Below the pieces are notes generated by a model. It was not told the DNA's origin. It worked only from the letters and a program-made list of their open reading frames with translations, and made no database searches. A stretch of DNA of 64,000 bases from Oryza sativa Japonica Group (lineage: Eukaryota > Streptophyta > Magnoliopsida > Poales > Poaceae), in contig NC_089044.1 in assembly GCF_034140825.1 (NCBI RefSeq), positions 23,800,001 through 23,864,000 of the forward strand, given 5' to 3'. The translations under genes were made by a program, and so were the position numbers. Every line of letters begins with the position of its first letter. Position 1 is the stretch's first letter. Positions 21,369-31,156 of the stretch are shown here, one piece after another.

Positions 21369-23168
21369 ATGAGCATGAATAATATGATGGGTAGTCCACC
21401 AAGTCGTAGCAGGGGCAGGGATGAGAAGAAGAAGAGGTGGAAGTGGAAGCTTGGGCCGGCCACCATCCTGGGGTTCGAGCTGCTGGAGAGCATCGCCTTC
21501 TCCGGCGTGGCGCTGAACCTGGTGGTGTACCTGGCCACCGTCCTTCACGGCACCCTCGCCTTCAACGCCGCCCATGTCGACACCTGGAATGGCACCACCT
21601 TCATCGTCCCCGTCATCGGGGCTTTCCTCGCCGACTCCTACTGGGGAAAGTACAGGACCATCCTCGCCTCCCTCCTCTTCTACCTCGCCGTAAGTCATTC
21701 GCTCTTTCATACTCGATCCGATCCATACATGCAGCATGGAGATGGATAACGTACCAGGGCGGGCCTTGTGCAGGGCCTTGTGCTCCTCACCGTCTCCGCC
21801 GCTGTCCCCTCCCTGCGCCCGGCGCCGTGCACCGGCGTCCCATGCTCACCGGCCACCGGGACCCAGTTCTCCGTCTTCTTCCTCGCGCTCTACCTCACCT
21901 CCATCGGAACAGGCGGCGTCAAGTCTGCGCTGCTCCCCTTCGGGGCAGAGCAGTACGAGCGCGACGACCACGACACTGATCAGGAGGGCGCCCCGGCCCC
22001 GGAGAAGACGAAGCAATCCTTCTTCAGCTGGTTCTTCGGCGCCATCAACCTCGGCATCTTCGTGGCCGGGACGCTTGTATCGTGGGTGGAGCAGAACGTG
22101 TCGTGGGCGCTGGGCTTCGGCATCGCCACGCTCTGCCTGCTCATCGCGTCGGCGGCGTTCCTGGCAGCCACGCCCTGCTACAGGGTGCGCCTCCCCACGG
22201 GGGACACCCCCATCAAGGCCATCCTCAGGGTGCTGGTGGCCGCCTTCAGGAACAGGACCCGGACGCTGCCTCCCGACGCCGACGGCGATGGCCTGTACGA
22301 AGTCGACGACGACAAGAACAAGAACGGCGGCGATGATGAGAAGCTGGCGCACACCGAGGGGTTACGGTGGCTGGACAAGGCCGCCGTGAGGGTGGACGGG
22401 GGCGGCGTGTGGGAGGTGTGCACGGTGAGCGAGGTGGAGCGCGTGAAGGTGCTGGCGCGGATAGTGCCCATCTGGGTGACGTGCGTGCTGTACGCGGCGT
22501 CGCTGGGGCAGATGACCACCACCTTCATCCAGCAGGGGATGGCCATGGACACGAGGGTGTTCGGGGGGAGGTTCCGGGTGCCGGTGGCGTCGCTGGTGTC
22601 GGTGGAGGTGGTGTTCATGCTGCTGTGGGTGCTGCTCCACGACGTGGTGGTGATGCCGGTGGCGAGGAGGTGGTGGCGCTCGGGTGGTCTGACGCAGCTG
22701 CAGCGGATGGGCGTGGGGCGTGTGCTGGTGGTGGTGGCCATGGCGACGGCTGCTCTGGTGGAGAGGCGGAGGCTGCGAGGGGAGAAGCGGTCGATGAGCA
22801 TCTTGTGGCAGGTGCCACAGTTCGTGGTGCTGGCTGGATCCGACGTGTTCAGCGGCATCGCGCAGCTGGAGTTCTTCTACGGCGAGGCGCCCGGGTCCAT
22901 GCGCAGCATCTGCTCCGCTTTCTCCTTCCTCGCCCTCTCCCTCGGCTTCTACGTCAACTCGCTCGTCGTCACCATCGTGGCGGCGGTCACCAAGAGGAGC
23001 GACGGCTCCGGCGGCTGGCTGGCGCCGGACCTGGACACGGCCCACCTCGACTACTACTTCTGGCTCTGGGCCCTCATCAGCCTCGCCAACCTCGCCCTCT
23101 ACCTGCTGCTCGCCGCCCGCTACAAGTCCAAGAAGCCCTCGCCACCGCATTCTTCTTCTCATCCCTAG
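21369..23168 (+). CDS. NPF (NRT1/PTR) family proton-coupled transporter, copy 2
   Basis: Tandem paralogue of the gene at 6936. Two exons (21369-21689 and 21774-23168, GT/AG, phase 0) give 571 residues. Family blocks match copy 1 nearly one for one: NLVVYLATVLHG, DTWNGTTFIVPVIGAFLADSYWGKY, GTGGVKSALLPFGAEQY, FFSWFFGAINLG, IPIWVTCVLY-like VPIWVTCVLYAASLGQ, LTQLQRMGVG, GIAQLEFFYGEAP, and a C-terminal HLDYYFWLW. TM1 has FELLES instead of ExxER, the same Arg-to-Ser change. Codon use is far more GC-rich than in copy 1. Only the FYL(A/I)|G intron is kept, while the other three introns of copy 1 are absent. I chose the ATG at 21369; the next ATG (21375) would also serve. Substrate unknown. Confidence 0.94.
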
Positions 23169-23417
23169 CCACTACCACTATCATCTCCTTCTTCTTCCTC
23201 CACCATTAATTGTTCATCCATCATCATCATAGACATACCATATATACGCACGCATATCTCATCTCATCTGTAAGATGGATCATACATAGTCTGCAGCAGT
23301 GCATCTTGTATCTTTCTACCTATAGCCTATAGTTTGCTTCTGAATTTAACATCGGAATCCAGGGAATTGAACTGACGACAAACTTTTCTGCATACGATCG
23401 AATTGGTAGCTTTTGGG
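23169..23417 (+). other. 3' UTR and flank of NPF copy 2
   Basis: Short pyrimidine-rich then AT-rich stretch up to the target duplication of the MULE. No gene. Confidence 0.5.
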
Positions 23418-23426
23418 CAGAAACAG

Positions 23427-23660
23427 CCGTTTTTTTGACAAATTGACCCTTTTCAAAAACTTATTTCGAAACTAACCCCTGCTAAAAACTTCAACTAAAA
23501 CTAGGCCGTCGGCTCAGCGCCAAGCGCATTGGCGCTGAGGTTGGCCGTGTCAGCGCCAACGGGACTGGCGCTGACATTGTGCCACCGTGGCGGCCGGGCC
23601 GATCCCCCAGCTGACGTGGCAGCTACCTCAGCGCCAACCGCTTCGGCGCTGAGGTGCCCA
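23427..23660 (+). repeat. Left terminal inverted repeat of the MULE
   Basis: Aligns in inverse orientation with 30914-31147, including the shared segment GCGGCCGGGCCGATCCCCCA. It contains three of the 25-bp palindromes described in the regulatory entries (23514, 23550, 23628). A fourth lies just inside (23664). Confidence 0.9.
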
Positions 23661-23688
23661 ACATCAGCGCCAAGTACGTTGGCGCTGA
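23514..23688. promoter_or_regulatory. Array of four 25-bp palindromes at the left MULE end
   Basis: Each unit reads TCAGCGCCA, seven variable bases, then TGGCGCTGA or a one-base variant. Units start at 23514, 23550, 23628 and 23664, so they form two pairs with exactly 36 bp between members. They lie between the terminus and the transposase gene, where MULE transposase binding sites and the promoter are expected. Binding is inference. Confidence 0.85.
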
Positions 23689-24351
23689 TCTTGGCTACTT
23701 TGAGCCCGGCCGAGGCCGCCCCAGCCAGTTAGTCCTCTGTTTTTCCCCAGCCGCCCGCCTAGGGTTCGGTCGCCACCGCGTTCTCCTCGCCCAATCTCCC
23801 CCAAAAACCTCTCTAATCGAAGGTGATTTGTGTGGCATTGAGTTTGGGATCGGAAGAGAAGGTAAACCCCTCTATAAACCCTAAGTTCCCCAAAGTTTTA
23901 TTGGATATTTTGTATTGTTTTGGTTGTAGACGTGGTTTGATAATAGTTGGCTAAGGATGGATTATTAGATGGATAATGTGGGTGGGGATGAAGTGTGGAG
24001 GTGGCATATCTTTATCCATTTGGTTGTTGTTGATACATTTGACAAAATATATTTGGGATGAATGTTTGGTGATGCACTAGGGTTTGATGGGAGATGGATG
24101 TGTGGTGATGGCCTAGGATGTGGGATGTATTTGTGGTGATTGAGAGGGTTTGAAAGGGGTTGATGTGTGGTGAAGGGTAGGTAATTTGTAGGAGTAGAGT
24201 TTTTTTTATCAATAATGTGTAGTATTTGAGTAAGGTACTTATTTATTGGAAAAATTAGACATGTTGTTAGCTTTTGAAGTATTGGTATTGCAATGGTAAT
24301 TACATATTATTTTCAAGTAAGTAATTTTTATGCATGGGTTAAAAATTGTAG

Positions 24352-27300
24352 ATGGATAGATTGGTCCGGCTTCATTATGGTGGTTGTGTGGTAGATGAAA
24401 GTACACATGGAAGCCAATTTGAGGGAATGACAGTTAGACAATTAGTGTTTTCTGTGAAACCTACCTTTGAGGAGTTAATGTCTCGCATCAAGCATGAATT
24501 GGATTGGAGTGACGAGTCGGTTGGTATGCAAGGGAGATACGATGTGGGCGGCGGTGTCATGTCACATAAGTTTATGTTAGACTTGAATGGAGAGATCGAA
24601 TGGCAAACATATATAGATATAGTATTGGGGTCACATTTCAAATCTCTTGAGGTGTTTGCATGGAAGAAAGATGGTAGGATAGGGAAGAAAGAACTTATAG
24701 ACCTTAATGAAAGTCTACTCATAGAATCACCCATTAACTGTCACGAACTGTCGGAGAGGTGTAGTAGGAAGGAAAAATTGATTGAGGAAGACGTGGAGGG
24801 GGGCGAGGGAGTAAATGATATGGCGGATGTGGAGGTCAGGGAGGAGAATGACCCGGTAAGGGAGGAAGTACATGCAGAGGAGAATGTGCCGTTAAGGGAG
24901 GAAGTACATGCAGAGGATAATGTGCCGTTAAGGGAGAAAGTTAATGTGGAGGAGAATGTGCTGGTAAGAGAGGAAGGAGATGTTGAGGATGGTCGGGAGG
25001 TAGGAGATGATGTGGAGTTGCCTGAGGAAGAAGCGAATGCTAAGAATGTAAGTATGGGCCTAAGGGAGTTGGCTAGGCTGAAATTCTATACCCGAGAGGA
25101 GTGTGAGGAGGCTATGATACGCAGTGGATTGAACCCAGGCTGGTTGGAGTATGATACAGAGGATGAATTGGATGAATCCGCTTCCGACTCCGATGATGAT
25201 CGTCTAGTGCGTAAGATGTCAGAGCATGAAAGGACTGTGTTTGCGAAACTGGTGGGTAGAAACCCGGAAATAACACAATTCGAGAATCTTACCAGATCCG
25301 GGCTAGCAATTGCTGATGGGGATCCACAATATGACGGTGCCTTCGAACCAATGTGTGATGAACCAAGGAAGGGGTTGGAGTTTCGATCGATGGATGATCT
25401 GAAAATATGGCTACAGAGTTATTCTATCCGTGTCCACCGGCCGTACCATGTGAAGGAATCTAACGCGTCAGTAAAGTATACTGTGGCTTGTCTCGATCGC
25501 CATTGCAAATGGCAGATTAATGCAAGGAAGAGTGGAGGAGATAGGTGGCGGGTGACTAGGGTGGGCGAAGACCACACATGCTGTAGTGCGGAAGTAACCG
25601 GCAAGCATTTGCAACTTACTTCAAGGTTTATTGGAAATAGGTTACATGCATTTGTGCGAGCTGAACCTACTTTATCTCCAGCAGCGATTGTCGAGGCAGT
25701 TGAGCAAATATAGCACTATCGGCCTACGTATGGCAAAGCATGGCGTGCTAAGCAAGATGCTATGAAGGTCATTTGGGGAGATTGGGACGAGGCGTATGTT
25801 CGCTTGCCTACACTGATGCGTGCCATCAAAGCAAAGAACCCTACCATGCATTTCCGTGTTGAGGCTCACCCCGAGAAGTCCAGGATGGTGGATGGAGTAC
25901 AGAGACGAGTATTTGGACGTGCATATTGGATATTTGGCCAGTCCATAGAAGCATTCAAGCACTTGAGGCCGGTGCTAGCAATTGATGGCACTTTCTTAAC
26001 CGGTAAATACCAAGGTACATTGCTCACGGCAATAGGGGTCGACGCCGGGTTACATCTTGTTCCCTTGGCGTTTGCTCTGGTAGAGAAGGAGAATACATCC
26101 AACTGGGAGTGGTTCATCAACATGTTGAGAAACAAGCTGATCGGTCCTAATAGAGAAGTGTGTATAATTTCTGATAGACACCCTGGCATTTTGAACTCCA
26201 TCATCCACATCATGCCTCATCACCTAACCATTCACCACAGGTGGTGCATGAGGCACTTCTGTGCTAACTTCTACACAGCTGGAGCTACGACTGATCAGAT
26301 GAAAGATCTTGAGCGCATATGTCAAATAAATGAGAAAGCATTTTTCCTAGATGAGATAAAACGCCTCATGGGTGTGGTCGGAGAGAGGCCAAAGAAGTGG
26401 CTAGAAGACCACATGCCACTTAAGGTCAAATGGGCAAGAGCATTTGATACCAACGGGCGTCGCCATAGCATCATGACTAGTAATATGGCCGAGAGTTTCA
26501 ATAATGTATTGAGAGGCATTCGGAAACTGCCGGTTACAGCTATTGTGGCATACACATTTTCGAAGTGCAATAGTTGGTTTGTCGATAGACACAAAGAGGC
26601 AACTGTAGATATCCTGAGTGGAAAGAAGTGGCCCACAAAAGTTAAGGACATGTTGGAGGAGCAACAAAGACGAACCTTGGGGCAAAGAGCAGCATGTTTT
26701 GATTTCCCTTCGATGAAGTATGAGGTCAGCGAGCAAGGCGGAGTCACGGCGGCTGGGGTTCAATGGGGTGGACGTCACTACGTCGTGGTTGCTCGAGATA
26801 ACACATGTAGTTGTCAGTTCCCTCAGCTCCATCACTTGCCATGCCCCCACATGATAACCGTTTGTAAGTTGCGAGGTTTGGATGTGGAGGTGGCCCCCCG
26901 AATGTGTTATGAAGCTTCCAATAAGGCTGTGCAGGACTCGTACTCCCCTAGGTTTGAACCTTACCTAGATCCATCGCAGTGGCCAAGTTATGATGGAGAG
27001 TTCTTCGTGCCCGACTTGTCGTTAAAGAACAACACACGAGGAAGAAGAAGGACAAGAAGGTTCAAGAACGACATGGACAAAGCATACAAAGGCTCAGCCA
27101 ACCGACGGTCACAAAAGCCGAACAATACAAATTCAGAGCCGGTCATGCAAAATAGATACTCGCTATGCCACGAACTAGGCCATAAGAAAACTAGGTGCCC
27201 GAAGCGAGACATGTCTAAGGATCGACCGAAAAAGCGCCGTAGGACGGGGGGAGGTGGTGAGGGTAGCACACAGGTGGGATTGGATGTCATTCATTTGTTA

Positions 27301-27360
27301 AGTTCATATTGTTGCTTCAATGTTTACTTTCTGTTGTCCTCCTTTCCGTTCTCATTGTGA
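24352..27360 (+). pseudogene. MURA-type (MuDR) transposase with one in-frame stop
   Basis: Catalyses cut-and-paste movement of the element in the nucleus. One frame runs from the ATG at 24352 to 27360 except for a TAG at 25711-25713. Coding probably ends near 27280, where a GT may start a short intron. Order: N-terminal PB1-like MuDR domain (HYGGCVV ... QLVFSVKPTFEELMSRI), an acidic stretch with repeated VREEVHAEEN units, a MuDR DNA-binding domain (residues about 340-440, with CLDRHCKWQINARK and HTC), MULE transposase core (VLAIDGTFLTGKYQG, IISDRHPGI, WCMRHFCANF, MAESFNNVL carrying the D-D-E set), and a SWIM finger CSCQFPQLHHLPCPH. A final zinc knuckle reads YSLCHELGHKKTRC; the first Cys of the usual CxxC is Tyr. 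The stop and the altered knuckle suggest loss of function. Confidence 0.92.
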
Positions 27361-27413
27361 TTTTTCCATTTAATATTTTTTCAATTACTAATGATTCCAT
27401 TTTCATTTGCAGG

Positions 27414-30400
27414 ATGGAGCACTTTCCGGGGTTGGAGGATTTCTACGAGGAGAAGCACCGGGCCCCACAGATTGCCAGCGGAGAGGTTAGCATCAACAAT
27501 ATGGAATTTTTTTATGATCGAATTTATTTTTTCTTCTATGATTTTAGTTTGTACAGATAGATCATCCATCATAGAGATATCTCAAATAAAACACACACAA
27601 AATATTTGAAGTTGGCCCAATGCCCTGTTGCTGTTGCATATGCATATGCTATCCTGTTAATATTTGCTAGCTTTGCCCTGTTCATTTGTGCATATGCAGA
27701 ATAATACTACAACTATAAATATTTGATGTTTAAGATAAGTTTTTTCCATAATTTTAAAAGTTTAATCGAATTCTGTCATAAACATCAAACAACTATGACT
27801 GAAGGGGATAATTTTTTGAAAGAAAGAAAAATGAATACTCCGAATTAACCAGTTATGAAATATTGTTGTTTTTTTACACTGTACATAGAGAGAGAGATCA
27901 TGATTCAAGAGCCTCAAAGCAGAACATGTAAACACACAGATCTTCTTTTCAGTTTTCTTGCTCAATCCCAAAATTAAAGTTCCTAGTTGCATGATGTATT
28001 TTCCACAACCCTTGTATATGATATATTGTCGCTAACTTTATGTTATTATGTTTGTCTATTGATGCAGCGCTTGAAGACCCTTCGAGTAAGAGGTCACACG
28101 GCGCACATACTATTCGACGACTGGTACGTCCCGTACCTACAGCGGGCGAAGCTCTTGGCGTTCGTGACCATGGCACAGCGACCGGTGCCTCTGTACAACG
28201 CCGCTGCTCTGACGGCCCTAGTGGACCGGTGGCGTCCAGAGACACACACCTTCCACCTACCGTGCGGGGAGCTGACGGTCACTCTGGAGGACGTCGCCAT
28301 GATCCTGGGTCTTCCTATCCGGGGTCAGGCGGTCACAGGTGACACAGCATCGGGGAATTACTAATGAGTCTTCCTATTCATTTGTTAATTTTTTTGCAAT
28401 TACTAATGATTCCATTTAATTTCCGGTCACAGGTGACACAGCGTCGGGGAACTGGAGGGAGAGGGTCGAGGAGTACCTTGGTCTGGAGCCTCCAGTGGCA
28501 CCTGATGGTCAGAGGCAGACGAAGACATCAGGGGTTCCTTTGAGTTGGTTGCGAGCCAACTTCGGTCAGTGTCCCGCTGAGGCAGACGAGGCTACAGTAC
28601 AGCGATACTGCAGGGCGTATGTGCTATACATCTTCGGCAGTATTCTGTTCCCTGACTCTGGTGGAGACATGGCTTCTTGGATGTGGCTGCCGTTGCTCGC
28701 GGACTGGGACGAGGCGGGTACCTTCAGCTGGGGGTCGGCTGCCCTAGCCTGGTTGTAACGGCAACTCTGTGATGCTTGCCGAAGGCAAGGCGGGGACGTG
28801 AACCTAGCATGCTGTGTTTGGTTGCTACAGGTAAGTTCACGCATGTTATGTTTCGTAACATTTCAATTTCTTGCTAACATGTTGGAAGCTAACGTATGTG
28901 ACGCAGGTTTGGATGTGGATGAGGCTTCCAGTTGGTCGGCCCATGTGGAGGACCCATCAGGCTTGGCCGCACCAGGATGCAGACCGACGTCCCTCTGTAG
29001 CTCACCTGTGGGAATCGGTCCCATCTCCAGTAGTAGGCCGCAGGAATTTGGCGTACTACCACTACACAAAAGAGATGGACTACCTACAGCCAGAACATGT
29101 AAGCTATTCGGGGTTCTATCACACATGAAGATGGTTTCTTACTATATAGTACTAAATGTGCTTCAATGGGTTTTATTTTTGTTGCTGCAGGTGGTGTGGA
29201 TGCCATATCAGGCACAGGAAGCGCTCGAGCTAGAACTGAATCCCATGTGCCATATAGAGGATGCGTTGAAGACCCTACGGTGCCCACTGATCTGCTTCTA
29301 TGCAGTGGAGTTCCAGATGTGCCACCGCGTGATGCAGCAATTCGGGAGGCTTCAAACAATCCCGCACCGTTTCTCCACGAGTATCGACCTACACAAGTTA
29401 GTAATTTCACTTAACAATTTATTTTGCTTGCCCAATCAGTCACTTCAACATTTACTACATATTTGAGTTGGACATTTTGCATACGTGCAGGGTTGACCGT
29501 CGGAAGAACAAGAAGGTGACTGATTGGGCTTACTACCATCAGGATCATATCACGCAATGGGAGAAGTTCGAGGAGAATGGAGTACCAGACCAGGGTCAGC
29601 ACAACGGGACGGAGTTCGACTTGTACTTGGCGTGGCTCCACAGGCCCTACCGTCTTGTCCTACGTCCGGCCTGGACACTAGCCGACATAGCGGATGACCC
29701 CGAGGATGTTGAGGAGCAGAACGAGTACGATACTCGTACCCGTCTAGGTACCACGGTCGAGACGGGACCTGTTCGCGACAGAGTGGTTAGTTTCTAGCAT
29801 TAATATTGTATATTATTTCATTTCAATGCCATATATGTTGTGACTTACTTCATTTCAATCCTACAGGCTCGAGAGCTCTTGCGGACCGTCAACGATGCGG
29901 GAGTGGCGCTAGGCACGGCTCCTGGCTCCGAAGGAGAGGGCGGCACCCTCCGCAACGCCCTACAGGTAATCGTTGGAAAGAGATGAAATTACGGTGTTTT
30001 CTTCCAAAAGCGATAACTTAACATGGATTATTTTTTATGCAGAGACTACGGCAGCGATGTCGGAAGTTGGCAGCAAGGCTCGGCTGCAGGTCGACTGATG
30101 TGGTTGAACATGCTCATGCCCACCAAGAGGGGGATGAAGAAGGGGAGGTGGGTGACGAGGAGGGCGAGCAAGACAAAGAGGCGGAGGAAGGAGATCAGGA
30201 GGAAGAAGGGGATGAGGAGGAAGAAGAGGAGGGGGACGAAGAAGAGGAGGCGGATGAGCTCGGTCCCTCGCAGCTAGAGGACGCACCAGAGTCGTCACAG
30301 CCGGATCTCTCGCAGCCCGGCCCGTCTCAACCACGACGCCGGTGGGCTCCTTCGCAGGACTGGAGGTACACCCCCGACGTGCCTCGTCCTCGCACTAGAG

Positions 30401-30414
30401 GTAGGAGGAGGTGA
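27414..30414 (+). pseudogene. Plant mobile domain (PMD, MAIN-like) gene inside the MULE, one in-frame stop
   Basis: Eight exons, all GT/AG with matching phases: 27414-27485, 28068-28338, 28433-28830, 28907-29098, 29191-29396, 29491-29785, 29867-29965 and 30043-30414, for 634 codons. The protein shows PMD hallmarks: YVPYLQRAKLLAFVTMAQ, ALVDRWRPETHTFHLPCGE, VTLEDVAMILGLPIRG, then the RYCRAYVLYIFGSILFPD and LADWDEAGTFSWGSAALAWL blocks. The last two exons are very acidic (Glu/Asp runs) and end in RTRGRRR. A TAA at 28756-28758 interrupts the frame where the family usually has WLYRQLC. PMD genes are known both as host genes (MAIN, MAIL1) and as passengers of transposons. Here the gene is in the same orientation as the transposase and lies between the inverted repeats, so it belongs to the element. 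Role in transposition unknown. Confidence 0.88.
28339..28432 (+). other. 94-bp intron flanked by direct repeats in the PMD gene
   Basis: The second intron of the PMD gene starts at an AG|GT and ends at an AG|GT. About 30 bases around each border (28330-28359 and 28424-28453) are near-identical copies, offset exactly by the intron length. Its middle shares a 21-base identical run (28397-28417) with the DNA just before the PMD start (27382-27402). This suggests intron creation by duplication or copying. Confidence 0.75.
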
Positions 30415-30428
30415 GTGCATGGTTCAAT

Positions 30429-30560
30429 GGATGGATGGATAGATGGATGGTTGGATGGATAGATGGATGGACTTGATGCATGGTTCGATAGATGGATGGA
30501 CTTGATGCATGGTTCTATGGATGTATGGAATGATGTTGGGATTGATGGATGGATGTATGT
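30429..30560 (+). repeat. GATG-type microsatellite after the PMD gene
   Basis: Imperfect repeats of GGATGGAT with interspersed TAGATGGATGGACTTGATGCATGG copies. Lies in the presumed 3' UTR of the PMD gene. Confidence 0.8.
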
Positions 30561-30663
30561 TCTGTATGGTTCTCTGGATATATTACTGCCTGTGAATTTA
30601 TGTGATTTGATGTTTGCCTGTGTTGTGTGCAAAGTTTTGCTAAAGTTTAGCAAGGCTGGGACC

Positions 30664-31059
30664 TCAATGCCAGGATAAATGGCGCTGACATGTCCAACCT
30701 CAGCGCCAGTGCACCTGGCTCTGAGTTCCCAGCCCAGCCATCCAGAAGGCTTGCTGGGCTGGGCCATGGCCGAAACGGCCAAGTCCCACCTCAGCGCCAG
30801 GCCGGTTGGCACTGAGCTTCCCACGGTCAGCGCCATTATGGCTGGCGCTGAGGTCCCAGCCCGCAAGCCATCCAGAAGGCTTGCTGGTCTGGACCTTGGT
30901 CGTTGTGGCCAAGTCCCACCTCAGCGTCAGGCAGGTTGGCGCTGAAGTAGCTGCCACGTCAGCTGGGGGATCGGCCCGGCCGCCACAGTGGCACAATGTC
31001 AGCGCCAGTCCCGTTGGCGCTGACACTGCCAATCTCAGCGCCAATGTGTTTGGCGCTGA
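30664..31059. promoter_or_regulatory. Array of seven 25-bp palindromes at the right MULE end
   Basis: Units of the form TCAGCGCCA, seven bases, TGGCGCTGA (with one- or two-base variants) start at 30664, 30700, 30791, 30827, 30921, 30999 and 31035. Six of the seven form 36-bp-spaced pairs. The part at 30664-30790 is a diverged tandem copy of 30794-30920 (offset 130 bp, shared CCATCCAGAAGGCTTGCTGG), so this end has expanded. Confidence 0.85.
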
Positions 31060-31147
31060 GGCGACGGCCTATTTTTGGTTGAAGTTTTTGGCAGGGGTTA
31101 GTTTCGAAATAAGTTTTCCAATAGGGTCAATTTGTCAAAAAAAAGGG
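30914..31147 (+). repeat. Right terminal inverted repeat of the MULE
   Basis: Inverse partner of 23427-23660, ending GTCAAAAAAAAGGG before the CAGAAACAG duplication. Confidence 0.9.
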
Positions 31148-31156
31148 CAGAAACAG

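Larger units (their letters stand above)
23427..31147 (+). mobile_element. Mutator-like element (MULE) carrying MURA-type transposase and a PMD gene
   Basis: A DNA transposon of about 7.7 kb. The ends are long inverted repeats (about 230 bp, roughly 90% alike by eye): the left starts CCGTTTTTTTGACAAATTGACCC, and the right ends in its near complement GTCAAAAAAAAGGG. A 9-bp duplication CAGAAACAG flanks it (23418-23426 and 31148-31156), the length expected for MULEs; the same bases preceded by GGG on both sides leave a 12-bp reading open. Inside are a transposase gene (24352-27280) and a second gene for a plant mobile domain protein (27414-30414). Each has one in-frame stop, so this copy looks recently disabled but otherwise whole. 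Confidence 0.93.

Noticed and set aside
22362-23162. 266-codon minus-strand ORF over NPF copy 2
   Set aside because: His-rich shadow of the transporter frame.
28339-28364. PMD frame ending at a TAA soon after the second exon (28364)
   Set aside because: The stop lies in the 94-bp intron; splicing at AG|GT restores the frame and the PMD blocks continue.
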